64,000 nt of DNA from Pigmentiphaga litoralis (GTDB lineage: Bacteria > Pseudomonadota > Gammaproteobacteria > Burkholderiales > Burkholderiaceae_B), in NCBI RefSeq assembly GCF_014651835.1, contig NZ_BMXQ01000003.1, positions 395,654 through 459,653 of the forward strand. The letters run 5' to 3'. A model generated the notes under the pieces. It worked only from the letters and a program-made list of their open reading frames with translations. It was not told the origin of the DNA and made no database searches. Within the stretch, counting starts at the first letter, position 1, and every line of letters begins with the position of its first letter. A program made the position numbers and the translations under genes. Below are positions 9,299 to 19,764 of this stretch, one piece after another.

Positions 9299-9718
9299 AT
9301 GACTGACCAGAACGAACTCAAAAGCATCGGCCTGAAGGCGACGTTTCCTCGATTGAAGATCCTTGATGTGTTCCGCAAGGCCGAAACGCGCCACATGAGC
9401 GCAGAAGACGTTTACCGGGCGTTGATCGGTGAAAACGTCGAAATCGGACTGGCCACCGTCTATCGCGTGCTGACCCAGTTCGAGCAGGCTGGCCTGCTCA
9501 GCCGCAGCCAGTTCGACAGCGGCAAGGCCGTGTTCGAGCTCAACGAAGGCGAGCATCACGACCACCTGATCTGCACCAACTGCGGCCGCGTGGAAGAGTT
9601 TTTCGATTCGGAAATCGAAAAGCGGCAGCAAAAGATTGCCAAGGACCACAATTTCACGCTGACCGGGCACGCCCTGTCGCTGTACGGCATCTGCCAGCGT
9701 TGCACCAAGGCCCGCTGA
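9299..9718 (+). CDS. fur: Ferric uptake regulator Fur
   Basis: Fur represses iron-uptake genes when loaded with ferrous iron. The 139-residue protein shows the winged-helix ([29 protein letters not shown]), the metal-binding HHDH at residues 86-89, and two Cys pairs, C92/C95 and C132/C135. An AAGGA site precedes the ATG. It diverges from bamE, the usual neighbour order in betaproteobacteria. A very good Fur box before feoA (59796-59810) is a likely target within the same window. Confidence 0.96.
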   Translation: MTDQNELKSIGLKATFPRLKILDVFRKAETRHMSAEDVYRALIGENVEIGLATVYRVLTQFEQAGLLSRSQFDSGKAVFELNEGEHHDHLICTNCGRVEEFFDSEIEKRQQKIAKDHNFTLTGHALSLYGICQRCTKAR

Positions 9719-9885
9719 TCCCGACGCGTTGCGCCTGACACCGTCGGCGCGTACCTGGCGTCGGCTCATGCGGCTGGCCTGTCGACTGCCCGAGCCCGCC
9801 GCGGCATCCTGAAATACCGCATCCTCAAGTACCGCCTCCAAACCTCCCGCACCCGGACCCACCGCATCCCGCCCACCGCTCACAG

Positions 9886-11529
9886 CTAATTGTTGCCCAG
9901 CATCTCGCGAGCGTGTTTGCGGGTGGTCGCGGTGATCTCGATACCGCCCAGCATCCGGGCGATCTCATCGATCCGTCCGGTACGGTTCAGCAGATGCACC
10001 CCCGACACCGTGCTGGTGCCCGACTGCCGCTTTTCCACCTCGTAGTGCACGTTGCCGCATGCCGCCACTTGCGGCAGGTGGGTCACGCACAACACCTGGT
10101 GGAAATTGCCCAGTTCGCGCAGAAGGCGCCCAACGACTTCGGCCACCGCGCCGCCCACGCCCGTATCGACCTCGTCGAATATCAAGGTCGGGACGCGCGC
10201 CGCCCGGCTGGCAATCACCGACAGCGCCAGGGAAATCCGGGCCAGTTCGCCGCCCGATGCCACCTTGGCCAGGGCCCGAGGCGTGGTGCCTGCATGCCCG
10301 GCCACCCGAAATTCGACCAGGTCAGCGCCCGCCGCGCCGGGTTCACCGGCCTGGACCACGGCTTCGAACTTGCCGCCGCTCATGGCCAGGGTCTGCATGG
10401 CCTGGGTGACCTGTTTTGACAGGGACGCGGCAGCCTTGTGGCGTGCCGCGCTCAGTTCCTTGGCCAGGGCGTCGTAGGCCGCGCGCGCCGCCTCGGCCCG
10501 TGCACGCAGCGCCTGCACGTCTTCCGATTCCTTGAGCGTGTCCAGCTGGGCCAGCAGTGTCTGATGCCGCTCCGGCAATTCGTCCGGCGTCAGCCGGAAC
10601 TTGCGCGCCGTTTCGAACACGGCCTGCAGGCGGGCTTCGACAATGGACAGCCGCTGCGGATCGACCTCGAGCCGGGCCAGGTAGCTGTTCAGGTCGGATA
10701 CGGCTTCCTGCAGCGCGATGCGCGCCGATTCCAGTGCTTCGGACACGGGCGTCAGCGCCGAGTCGTGATTGGCCAGCTGGGCGATGCGCTGCGACGCGGC
10801 TGCCAGTCGCGTATGCGCCGCGTCATCGTCTTCTTCCAGGGCGGCAATGGTCTGGCTTGCGCCGTCGATCAGCGATTGCGCATGCGCCAGCCGGGTATGT
10901 TCGGCCTGCAGTTCTTCCCACTCGTCGGCGGCCAGCGCGAGGCGGTCCAGTTCGTCGGCCTGCCATTGCAGCCGCTCGCGTTCCTGCTGCAGGCTTTCAG
11001 CATCGCGTTCCACCGTTTCGAGCCGGCGGGCCACATCGCGCCAGGCCTTCCAAGCGTCGGCAACGCCGCGCCGCAGGCTGGCATGGTCACCATGACCGTC
11101 GAGCAGGTCGCGTTGGGAATCGGCTTTGAGCAGGCTCTGATGGGCATGTTGCCCATGGATATCGACCAGTTGCTCGCCCAGTTCGCGCAACTGCGTCAGG
11201 GTGGCCGGCATGCCGTTGATGAAACTGCGGCTGCGGCCCTGGCTGTCGATCAGGCGGCGCAGCACCAGGCTGTCGCCATCCAGCGCGTGGTCGGCCAGCC
11301 AGCCGGTCAGGGTATCGGGCACGTCGAAGACGGCGCTGATTTCGGCGCGGGTCGCGCCTTCGCGCAGTACCGAGGCATCGGCACGTTCGCCCAGCGCAAG
11401 GGCCAGGGCGTCGATCAGAATCGACTTGCCTGCGCCGGTCTCGCCAGAGAACACGGTAAATCCGGGGCCAAATTCGACCTCGGTATGGTCGACAATCACA
11501 AAGTCATTGATGTGCAGCGCGCGCAGCAT
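9886..11529 (-). CDS. recN: DNA repair protein RecN
   Basis: RecN is an SMC-like ATPase acting in double-strand break repair. The 547-residue protein has an N-terminal Walker A (FSGETGAGKSIL), long coiled-coil arms in the middle (residues about 155-370), and C-terminal signature and Walker B elements (KVASGGELARI, LIFDEVDTGVGG). Length fits the family (about 550). It follows nadK by 26 bp on the same strand, a common order. I looked for a LexA-type CTGT-N8-ACAG box before it and did not see one. Confidence 0.95.
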   Translation of the reverse strand: MLRALHINDFVIVDHTEVEFGPGFTVFSGETGAGKSILIDALALALGERADASVLREGATRAEISAVFDVPDTLTGWLADHALDGDSLVLRRLIDSQGRSRSFINGMPATLTQLRELGEQLVDIHGQHAHQSLLKADSQRDLLDGHGDHASLRRGVADAWKAWRDVARRLETVERDAESLQQERERLQWQADELDRLALAADEWEELQAEHTRLAHAQSLIDGASQTIAALEEDDDAAHTRLAAASQRIAQLANHDSALTPVSEALESARIALQEAVSDLNSYLARLEVDPQRLSIVEARLQAVFETARKFRLTPDELPERHQTLLAQLDTLKESEDVQALRARAEAARAAYDALAKELSAARHKAAASLSKQVTQAMQTLAMSGGKFEAVVQAGEPGAAGADLVEFRVAGHAGTTPRALAKVASGGELARISLALSVIASRAARVPTLIFDEVDTGVGGAVAEVVGRLLRELGNFHQVLCVTHLPQVAACGNVHYEVEKRQSGTSTVSGVHLLNRTGRIDEIARMLGGIEITATTRKHAREMLGNN

Positions 11530-11555
11530 ACGGGAGAAGGCCAGTAAAGATCGGG

Positions 11556-12452
11556 TCAGTCGACTGCTGCGCCGGAAATCTGGTTCCAGTGCAACTTTCG
11601 TCGCAAAGTGGAAAAGTAACTGTATCCGGCGGGATGAAGGAAGCGGATGGTATGTTCTGCACGTCTCACTACGATCCGGTCGCCTACCTTCAATGACGAC
11701 CAGCTCTGCATGTCGAAGTGAACGCTTGCACTCTCGTCACGCCCGCCCTGCGCACGGGTCAGCGTGATTTCGATCGTACAGTGGTCGGGGATCGTGATCG
11801 GCCGGTTCGACAGCGCCTGCGGCGCGACCGGCACGAGCACCAGGCCGCGCAGCGACGGGTGCAGGATGGGGCCGTTGGCCGACAGGGCGTACGCGGTGGA
11901 CCCGGTGGGGGTGGCGATGATCAGGCCGTCAGCGCGCTGCTTGGACATATACAAGCCGTCCACCTGCACCGTGACTTCGATCATGCCGCCCAGCCCGGCC
12001 CGGCTCAGTACCACGTCATTCAGCGCCAGCGCCGAAATCATGGTGGTTTCGCCGCGGATCACGCTCGAATCGAGCAGGATGCGCTCTTCGGACTCGAAAT
12101 TGCCTTCCAGCATGCCGGCGATGGCTTCTTCGGCCGATTCGAGCGGGATGTCGGTAATGAAGCCCAGACGGCCATGGTTGATGCCGACCAGCGGGACATT
12201 CCATGGCGCCAGTTGCCGGGCCAGGCCCAGCATGGTGCCGTCGCCGCCCATGACGATCGCGAGCGAGGCGCGCTGCCCGATCTCGTCGACCGTGGCGGAC
12301 GGGTAGTCAGTCAGGCCGATATTGACCGCGGTTTCGGCTTCAAACAACACTTCGCGGCCACTGGCCTGAAGCATGCGCGCAAGGGCCCGCAGCGGCCCGG
12401 CGATGCCGGTGTCATGGTATTTGCCAACGAGGGCGACGATGGGAAAATGCAT
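11556..12452 (-). CDS. nadK: NAD kinase
   Basis: NadK phosphorylates NAD to NADP in the cytoplasm. The 298-residue product carries the [13 protein letters not shown] motif, the [10 protein letters not shown] segment and the [16 protein letters not shown] motif of the family. The ATG at 12452 gives the usual N-terminus ([14 protein letters not shown]); the longer open frame upstream overlaps the hrcA promoter. A perfect TATAAT lies only 7 bp upstream of this ATG on the minus strand, and there is no Shine-Dalgarno sequence, so the mRNA may be leaderless. Confidence 0.95.
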   Translation of the reverse strand: MHFPIVALVGKYHDTGIAGPLRALARMLQASGREVLFEAETAVNIGLTDYPSATVDEIGQRASLAIVMGGDGTMLGLARQLAPWNVPLVGINHGRLGFITDIPLESAEEAIAGMLEGNFESEERILLDSSVIRGETTMISALALNDVVLSRAGLGGMIEVTVQVDGLYMSKQRADGLIIATPTGSTAYALSANGPILHPSLRGLVLVPVAPQALSNRPITIPDHCTIEITLTRAQGGRDESASVHFDMQSWSSLKVGDRIVVRRAEHTIRFLHPAGYSYFSTLRRKLHWNQISGAAVD

Positions 12453-12534
12453 GCTTGAGATTATATGGGTGAAGGTGACCGGCGAGCGGGGAAAAAGCGT
12501 CCGGCCCGGCCCGACCGTCATTACAATAGCGGAT
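12453..12534. promoter_or_regulatory. Divergent nadK/hrcA promoter region
   Basis: The 82-bp gap holds two outward -10 hexamers: TATAAT on the minus strand (12465-12460) for nadK and TACAAT on the plus strand (12522-12527) for hrcA. Each sits 7 bp before the start codon. No good -35 and no ribosome sites are visible. A CIRCE element was looked for and not found. Confidence 0.55.
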
Positions 12535-13542
12535 ATGGACGATCGCGCACGCACGCTACTCAAGGCGCTCATAGAGCGTTACATCACTGACGGCCAGCCC
12601 GTCGGTTCGCGCACCTTGTCGAAAGTCTTCGATCTGTCGCCGGCCACGATTCGCAACGTCATGGCCGACCTGGAAGACCATGGGCTCATTCACAGTCCGC
12701 ACACCTCGGCAGGGCGGGTTCCCACGCCCCGGGGTTACCGGGTGTTCGTGGATTCGCTGTTGACGGTCCGGCCCTATGAGGCGTCCGAAGAAAACCGCAT
12801 CCAGACGCTGCTTCCCGCTGCCGACCCGCAACGGGTCATTGCATCAGCTGCCTCGCTGCTGTCCAACCTGTCGCAATTTGCAGGGGTCGTCATGGCCCCC
12901 AAGCGCACGCAAATGTTCCGGCAGATCGAATTCATCCGGCTGTCCGACAAAAGGGTGCTGCTGATCATTGTCACGCCCGAAGGGGACGTGCAGAACCGCA
13001 TCCTGTTCGCTCAGCGGGACTACTCGTCCACCGAACTGACCGAAGCCGCCAACTTTTTCAACCAGCATTTCGGCGGCAAGTCGTTCGACGACGTGCGGCT
13101 GACGCTGCAGCGCGACCTGGGCAAGCTGCGCGAGGACATCTCCCGCCTGATGCAGCAGGCGGTGGACGCCAGCACCGAGGTGGCGGCCGACAATTCCGAT
13201 TCCGTGGTCATCTCGGGCGAACTCAACCTGCTGGGCGTGTCTGACCTGGGCGCCGACCTGGACAAGCTGCGCAAGATGTTCGGCCTGTTCGAAAAGAAAA
13301 CCGATCTGATGCAGCTGCTCGACATTTCCAGCCGCGCGCAGGGTGTCCAGATCTACATTGGCGGCGACTCGCAACTGGTGCCGGTCGAGGAACTGAGCGT
13401 GATCACCGCGCCCTATGGGGTCGACGGCAAGATCGTGGGGACCCTGGGTGTCATCGGCCCGACGCGGATGTCGTACGATCGCGTCATCCCGATCGTCGAC
13501 ATCACGGCGCGCCTGCTCTCCAACGCGCTCAGCCAACACTAG
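12535..13542 (+). CDS. hrcA: Heat-inducible transcription repressor HrcA
   Basis: HrcA represses chaperone genes by binding CIRCE elements. The 335-residue protein begins with the winged-helix domain ([19 protein letters not shown], then [19 protein letters not shown] and [12 protein letters not shown]), the family signature, followed by the GAF-like dimerisation domain. Start is the ATG at 12535; the upstream open frame overlaps nadK antisense and is not likely coding. It heads a block with hemH, hslR, grpE, dnaK and dnaJ, but no CIRCE is visible before any of them, so its targets (for example groESL) probably lie elsewhere. Confidence 0.95.
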   Translation: MDDRARTLLKALIERYITDGQPVGSRTLSKVFDLSPATIRNVMADLEDHGLIHSPHTSAGRVPTPRGYRVFVDSLLTVRPYEASEENRIQTLLPAADPQRVIASAASLLSNLSQFAGVVMAPKRTQMFRQIEFIRLSDKRVLLIIVTPEGDVQNRILFAQRDYSSTELTEAANFFNQHFGGKSFDDVRLTLQRDLGKLREDISRLMQQAVDASTEVAADNSDSVVISGELNLLGVSDLGADLDKLRKMFGLFEKKTDLMQLLDISSRAQGVQIYIGGDSQLVPVEELSVITAPYGVDGKIVGTLGVIGPTRMSYDRVIPIVDITARLLSNALSQH

Positions 13543-13549
13543 GACACGC

Positions 13550-14677
13550 ATGCGTTTTCTTCCCGAACCGCCCCATCGTCATGGTGCGGTCGTCCACGGC
13601 GCGGCTGCCAAGACCGGCGTGCTGCTGGTCAATCTCGGCACGCCCGACGCGCCGAATCCCAAGGCGGTCCGCCGCTTCCTGGCCGAATTCCTGTCCGATC
13701 CGCGTGTCATCGAAATCCCCCGGCCGATCTGGTGGGTGATCCTGAACGGCATCATTCTGAATGTGCGCCCGAAGGATGCAGCGGCGCGCTATGCGTCGGT
13801 GTGGATGGCCGAAGGCTCGCCGCTCATGGTGTGGAGCCGGCGTCAGACGGCGGCGGTGGATGCGGCGCTGGCCGCGCGCGGTCACGCGGTGGAAGTCGTG
13901 CTGGGCATGCGGTATGGCAACCCGTCGCTGGCCAGCGCCATGCAGACCCTGCGCGAACGCGGCTGCGACCGCATCCTGGTGCTGCCGCTGTATCCGCAAT
14001 ATTCGGCCAGCACGACCGCCACGGTGTCGGACGCCATCAATGCCCAACTGGCACGCACCCGCAACGCGCCCGAACTGCGATTCGTGAAGCATTTTCATGA
14101 CGACCCTGGGTACATTGCGTCGCTGGCGGCGCGGGTCAACGCGTTCTGGGAACACCATGGCCGCGGCCAGAAACTGGTGCTGAGCTTTCACGGCCTGCCG
14201 CGCCGGTCGCTCGACCTGGGCGATCCGTACTTCTGCGAATGCCAGAAGACCGGCCGCCTGCTGAGCGCTGCGCTCGGCCTGACCCCGGACCAGGTGGAAA
14301 TCACCTTCCAGAGCCGGTTCGGCGCGGCCGAATGGCTGCAGCCCTACACCGAGCCGACCCTCAAAGAGCTCGCCAAGAACGGCGTCACGTCCGTCGACGT
14401 GTTCTGTCCGGGATTCGTGGGTGATTGCATCGAAACGCTGGAAGAAATGGCGCAGGAAGCGCGCGACGCCTTCCTCGCGGCCGGCGGCACGCAGTATCGC
14501 TACATTCCCGCGATCAACGATTCAGCGCCCTGGATCGATGCGTTGACGTCGCTGGTCGAACGCCACCTGCAAGGCTGGCCGACCAAAGCGGCGCGTTCGC
14601 CCGACATGGCGGCCGCCGAGGCACGCGAATTGCAGATTCAGCGTGAACATGCCCTTGAACTTGGCGCAACCGACTGA
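13550..14677 (+). CDS. hemH: Ferrochelatase HemH
   Basis: HemH inserts ferrous iron into protoporphyrin IX, the last step of haem synthesis. The 375-residue protein has VLLVNLGTPDAP near the N-terminus, LPLYPQYSASTTATV, the active-site LSFHGLPRRS and the CPGFVGDCIETLEEM segment with the conserved glutamate. It starts 8 bp after hrcA and is likely co-transcribed with it. The C-terminal 30 residues are slightly longer than in the E. coli enzyme. Confidence 0.95.
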   Translation: MRFLPEPPHRHGAVVHGAAAKTGVLLVNLGTPDAPNPKAVRRFLAEFLSDPRVIEIPRPIWWVILNGIILNVRPKDAAARYASVWMAEGSPLMVWSRRQTAAVDAALAARGHAVEVVLGMRYGNPSLASAMQTLRERGCDRILVLPLYPQYSASTTATVSDAINAQLARTRNAPELRFVKHFHDDPGYIASLAARVNAFWEHHGRGQKLVLSFHGLPRRSLDLGDPYFCECQKTGRLLSAALGLTPDQVEITFQSRFGAAEWLQPYTEPTLKELAKNGVTSVDVFCPGFVGDCIETLEEMAQEARDAFLAAGGTQYRYIPAINDSAPWIDALTSLVERHLQGWPTKAARSPDMAAAEARELQIQREHALELGATD

Positions 14678-14725
14678 ATATGTGTTCGGGCATGCTGGCA
14701 TTTCCAGTCTGGAACACACATACGT

Positions 14726-15109
14726 ATGGAAGAACTGCGGATCGATAAGTGGCTCTGGGCCGCGCGTTTCTACAAGACGCGCACGCTCGCCCAGGCTGCC
14801 GTGGAAAACGGCCAGGTCAAAGTGGCGGGCGATCGCGTGAAACCCTCGCGTTCGGTGCGGCCTGGCGACATCCTGCAGATCCGGGCAGGGCAGCAGGACT
14901 GGGAAGTCCTGGTCCGGGGCATCGCCGCCCTGCGCGGCCCGGCCGTCTTTGCGCGCACCCTGTACGACGAAACGCCTGACGGCATGAAAAAACGGCTCAC
15001 CGCCATCGAATTGAACCGTCAGGCCCGTGACCCTTCGGTCGAGCTGAGGGGACGGCCTACCAAGGCGGACCGTCGCCGCCTGGATCGCTTCCGCCACGGC
15101 GAAGAGTGA
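14726..15109 (+). CDS. hslR: Heat-shock protein 15 (S4-domain RNA-binding protein HslR)
   Basis: HslR binds stalled 50S subunits that carry peptidyl-tRNA after heat shock. The 127-residue product starts with the S4 RNA-binding domain ([30 protein letters not shown]), then a basic C-terminal region ([14 protein letters not shown]) as in the family. It lies between hemH and grpE. The 48-bp gap upstream holds an imperfect inverted repeat (TGTGTTC ... GAACACA, 14680-14720) of unknown meaning. Confidence 0.92.
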   Translation: MEELRIDKWLWAARFYKTRTLAQAAVENGQVKVAGDRVKPSRSVRPGDILQIRAGQQDWEVLVRGIAALRGPAVFARTLYDETPDGMKKRLTAIELNRQARDPSVELRGRPTKADRRRLDRFRHGEE

Positions 15110-15119
15110 ACTTTCTTGT

Positions 15120-15140
15120 GCCTGCCGCGTCGCGGCAGGC
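15120..15140 (+). terminator. Hairpin after hslR, overlapping the grpE promoter
   Basis: A perfect 10-bp inverted repeat (GCCTGCCGCG / CGCGGCAGGC) with one central base. It lacks a T run, and its last base is the first base of the sigma32 -35 element, so termination and heat-shock initiation abut. Confidence 0.5.
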
Positions 15141-15167
15141 TTGAAATGCCGATCCTTACCCCCATCT
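15140..15167 (+). promoter_or_regulatory. Sigma32-type heat-shock promoter of grpE
   Basis: CTTGAAA at 15140-15146, a 13-bp spacer and CCCCATCT at 15160-15167 match the sigma32 consensus (CTTGAAA-N11-16-CCCCATNT) at every fixed position. The grpE start codon is 61 bp downstream of the -10. Confidence 0.9.
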
Positions 15168-15227
15168 GTGGCATATCGCGAAAGCAAGTGCCTGATATTT
15201 CTCGACTTTTTTCATTGGAGGACTTCG

Positions 15228-15812
15228 ATGTCTGCTGAGCAGTCGCCTGGCGACCAACCTACCCAGCGCGCCCCGCAGGAAGACGCTTTTTCCGTGCCCG
15301 AGGGCAATGCCGGGACCCCGCAAGACTCGCCCGCGGTCGAGACCGATCCTGTTGCCGACCTCCAGGCGCAGCTCGCTGCCGCCCAGGCTCAGGCCCAGGA
15401 ACACTACGACGCCTTGCTGCGTGCACGTGCCGACGCGGAAAACGCGCGCCGTCGCGCTCAGGACGATGTGGCCAAGGCCCACAAATTCAGTATCGAATCG
15501 TTCGCCGAAAGCATGGTGCCGGTGCGGGACAGCCTCGAAGCGGCGCTGGCCCAGCAAGGCCAGACCGTCGAATCGTTGCGTGAAGGCGTGGACATCACGC
15601 TCAAGCAACTGACCGCCGCGTTCGAACGCAACAAGCTGATGATCATCCAGCCGGAAGCCGGCGCCAAGTTCGATCCGCATCATCACCAGGCGATTGCGTC
15701 GGTGCCGTCGGATCAGCCGGCAAACACGATCCTGCAGGTGCTCCAGAAGGGCTACCTGATTGCCGATCGTGTGCTGCGCCCGGCTTTGGTAACGGTGGCT
15801 GCCGCGAAGTAA
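15228..15812 (+). CDS. grpE: Nucleotide exchange factor GrpE
   Basis: GrpE releases ADP from DnaK. The 194-residue protein has an acidic, low-complexity N-terminus, a long helix ([24 protein letters not shown]) and the family signature near the C-terminus ([29 protein letters not shown], residues 150-178). The ATG at 15228 has a strong TTGGAGG ribosome site; the longer frame upstream covers the sigma32 promoter and is not coding. It is the first gene of the grpE-trx-dnaK-dnaJ block. Confidence 0.95.
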   Translation: MSAEQSPGDQPTQRAPQEDAFSVPEGNAGTPQDSPAVETDPVADLQAQLAAAQAQAQEHYDALLRARADAENARRRAQDDVAKAHKFSIESFAESMVPVRDSLEAALAQQGQTVESLREGVDITLKQLTAAFERNKLMIIQPEAGAKFDPHHHQAIASVPSDQPANTILQVLQKGYLIADRVLRPALVTVAAAK

Positions 15813-15874
15813 GCGGACTGCCGACGCCAGGACCTGTCACATCCACCAGCCCGCATTCGGCACCAGGAACCGTC

Positions 15875-16285
15875 GTGTCCGCCCCGTTCGATCCGTCCGG
15901 GATCTTTGCCACCTTCGACATGAAGGCGGTCGACACCGGAACGTTCGATGACGAGTTGAATGCGCCGGGCAACGATCTGCGCTGCGTGTTTTTCTGGGGC
16001 AAGGATTGCTTCAACTGCGACATCTTCAAAAAGACCGCGTTGAGTCAGGTGGATGCGATCCGGGCCTTGGGCCTGACCTGGTTCCATGCCGATGTGTACG
16101 CCGATGAGCCGCTGGGGCGGCGCTTCGGTTTGCACGGCGTGCCGGCCTTCGTCCTGTTCCGCAACGGCAAGCGCCTGGGGCGGGTGACAGGATGGCCCGG
16201 ACTGGGACAGTTTTCAGCGGCGATCGGCAGGTTGAATGCGGCCCATGCGGCGGCAAGCGATGCGGCGCCAGCGGTTGGCAAGTGA
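15875..16285 (+). CDS. Thioredoxin-like protein with CFNC motif
   Basis: A 136-residue cytoplasmic protein with a thioredoxin fold: CVFFWGKDCFNCDIFKK holds a CxxC active site (C-F-N-C) in place of the usual CGPC, and the cis-proline segment is GLHGVPAFVLFRNGKRLGR. It begins at a GTG (15875) with AGGA upstream. It lies between grpE and dnaK, so it is probably heat-induced with them. The dipeptide between the cysteines differs from classical thioredoxin, so redox potential and partners may differ. No signal peptide is visible. Confidence 0.85.
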   Translation: MSAPFDPSGIFATFDMKAVDTGTFDDELNAPGNDLRCVFFWGKDCFNCDIFKKTALSQVDAIRALGLTWFHADVYADEPLGRRFGLHGVPAFVLFRNGKRLGRVTGWPGLGQFSAAIGRLNAAHAAASDAAPAVGK

Positions 16286-16332
16286 ACGCTGGCACATCGG
16301 GCACCACCCGATAAAACAAATTGATGGAGGGC

Positions 16333-16360
16333 ATTGAAAATTCCTCCAGACCACCTATTT
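16333..16360 (+). promoter_or_regulatory. Probable sigma32-type promoter of dnaK
   Basis: ATTGAAA (16333-16339), a 13-bp spacer and ACCTATTT (16353-16360) match the sigma32 pattern at 6 of 7 and 6 of 8 positions, with the same spacer length as the grpE promoter. dnaK starts 45 bp downstream. Confidence 0.6.
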
Positions 16361-16405
16361 AGTGTGCAAGCAAAGTTTTTCTGATTTTTTTCAGGAACAA
16401 GGATT

Positions 16406-18346
<1,941 letters not shown>

Positions 18347-18358
18347 TCGCGTCTTGAG

Positions 18359-18394
18359 CGGGAGGAGCCGGCTTGCCGGCGCCTCCCGTTTTGT
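18359..18394 (+). terminator. Hairpin terminator after dnaK
   Basis: A nested stem: CGGGAGG (18359-18365) pairs with CCTCCCG (18382-18388) around an inner GCCGGC-TT-GCCGGC stem, followed by TTTTG. It starts 13 bp after the dnaK stop. Confidence 0.75.
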
Positions 18395-18439
18395 CGTTTC
18401 CGAAAGGGAAAGACAAGGGAGTGTTCCTTGGGGTGCTCC

Positions 18440-18519
18440 CCATAGGGCCAGGCACGATGCCGGCCCTATGGAGAACGCCCCTTATTGATACCAGGGTCCT
18501 GCCTGTCGCGGGACCTGGT
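18440..18519 (+). other. Two further strong hairpins in the dnaK-dnaJ gap
   Basis: CCATAGGGCC (18440-18449) and GGCCCTATGG (18462-18471) form a perfect 10-bp stem, extended by an inner GGCA/TGCC stem with a 3-base loop. A second hairpin pairs ACCAGG (18490-18495) with CCTGGT (18514-18519), extended by TCC/GGA. They sit in the leader of dnaJ, downstream of the dnaK terminator. Their role is unknown; RNA processing, stability or translation control of dnaJ are possible. Confidence 0.6.
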
Positions 18520-18555
18520 TGTAAACAGATTGGTTACCACAGGCTCCAACGCACC

Positions 18556-19683
18556 ATGGCAAAACGCGATTTTTACGACGTCCTCGGTCTGGCACGCAAC
18601 GCGTCCGACGAAGAGATCAAGAAGTCCTACCGCAAACTGGCCATGAAATACCATCCGGACCGCAATCCGGATAACAAAGAGGCCGAAGAAAAGTTCAAGG
18701 AGGCCAAGCACGCCTACGAAGTGCTGTCCGATGCTGAAAAGCGCGATGCGTATGACCGGTATGGGCATGCGGGCGTCGACGCCGCGGCAGCGGGCGGCAT
18801 GGGCGGTAACCCGGGCGGGTTTGCCGATGCCTTCGGCGACATCTTTGGCGAGATCTTTGGTGGTGGCCGCCAGCGCGCGGGTGGTGGCGGATCGCAGATG
18901 TACCGCGGCGCCGACCTGAAATACGGCCTGGAAATCACGCTGGAACAGGCCGCCAACGGCTTCGACACCGAAATCCGTGTGCCGAGCTGGGAAAACTGCG
19001 AGGTGTGTCACGGCTCGGGCGCCAAGCCCGGCACCGAACCCAAGACCTGCCACACCTGCGGCGGCGCGGGCGCGGTGCGCATGCAGCAGGGCTTTTTCAG
19101 CGTGCAGCAAAGCTGCCCGACCTGCCATGGCACCGGCAAGGTGATTCCTGATCCCTGCTCGACATGCGATGGCGCGGGCAAGGTTCGCCGCAACAAGACG
19201 CTGCAGGTCAAGGTGCCGGCCGGTATCGATGACGGCATGCGTATCCGGTCGTCGGGCAATGGCGAGCCGGGCGTCAATGGCGGTCCGTCGGGCGACCTGT
19301 ATGTGGAAATCCACATCAAGCAGCACGCCATCTTCCAGCGTGACGGCGACGACTTGCATTGCGAATTGACGATTCCGTTCACGACCGCGGCATTGGGTGG
19401 CGAACTGGAAGTGCCGACGCTGGGTGGTCGCGCGGAGATCACGATCCCGGAAGGCACCCAGTCGGGCAAGGTGTTCCGTTTGCGTGGCAAGGGCATACGC
19501 GGCGTGCGCGCCAGCTATCCGGGCGATTTGTACTGCCATGTCGTGCTCGAGACGCCGGTGCGCCTGACCGACAAGCAGCGGCAGTTGCTGCGCGACTTTG
19601 AAGCGTCGCTGACGGAAGGGGGCGAGAAGCACTCGCCGCAGAGCAAGTCGTGGACAGACCGGGTGAAGGAATTCTTCAGCTGA
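18556..19683 (+). CDS. dnaJ: Chaperone protein DnaJ (Hsp40)
   Basis: DnaJ delivers substrates to DnaK and stimulates its ATPase. The 375-residue protein has the J domain ([22 protein letters not shown] in [10 protein letters not shown]), a Gly/Phe-rich linker, four zinc-finger repeats ([32 protein letters not shown]) and the C-terminal substrate-binding domain. The ATG at 18556 gives the standard MAKRDFYD start; the upstream open frame spans the hairpins and is not coding. Confidence 0.97.
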   Translation: MAKRDFYDVLGLARNASDEEIKKSYRKLAMKYHPDRNPDNKEAEEKFKEAKHAYEVLSDAEKRDAYDRYGHAGVDAAAAGGMGGNPGGFADAFGDIFGEIFGGGRQRAGGGGSQMYRGADLKYGLEITLEQAANGFDTEIRVPSWENCEVCHGSGAKPGTEPKTCHTCGGAGAVRMQQGFFSVQQSCPTCHGTGKVIPDPCSTCDGAGKVRRNKTLQVKVPAGIDDGMRIRSSGNGEPGVNGGPSGDLYVEIHIKQHAIFQRDGDDLHCELTIPFTTAALGGELEVPTLGGRAEITIPEGTQSGKVFRLRGKGIRGVRASYPGDLYCHVVLETPVRLTDKQRQLLRDFEASLTEGGEKHSPQSKSWTDRVKEFFS

Positions 19684-19704
19684 TCGACCGCCTCCACCAA
19701 GAAA

Positions 19705-19740
19705 AACGCCCACTGGTGCAAGCCGGTGGGCGTTTTTTTT
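19705..19740. terminator. Bidirectional terminator between dnaJ and livF
   Basis: AACGCCCAC (19705-19713) pairs with GTGGGCGTT (19726-19734), followed by a run of eight T. On the minus strand the A-rich left flank gives a T run, so it can also end livF transcription. Confidence 0.88.
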
Positions 19741-19764
19741 ATCCTCGTGCTGCGGGCAGTCGAT

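Noticed and set aside
11530..11600. Possible LexA box before recN
   Set aside because: No CTGT-N8-ACAG pattern is present; only an isolated CTGTAT was seen inside nadK.
12453..12534. Search for a CIRCE element near hrcA, grpE and dnaK
   Set aside because: TTAGCACTC or its inverted partner was not found in any of these leaders.
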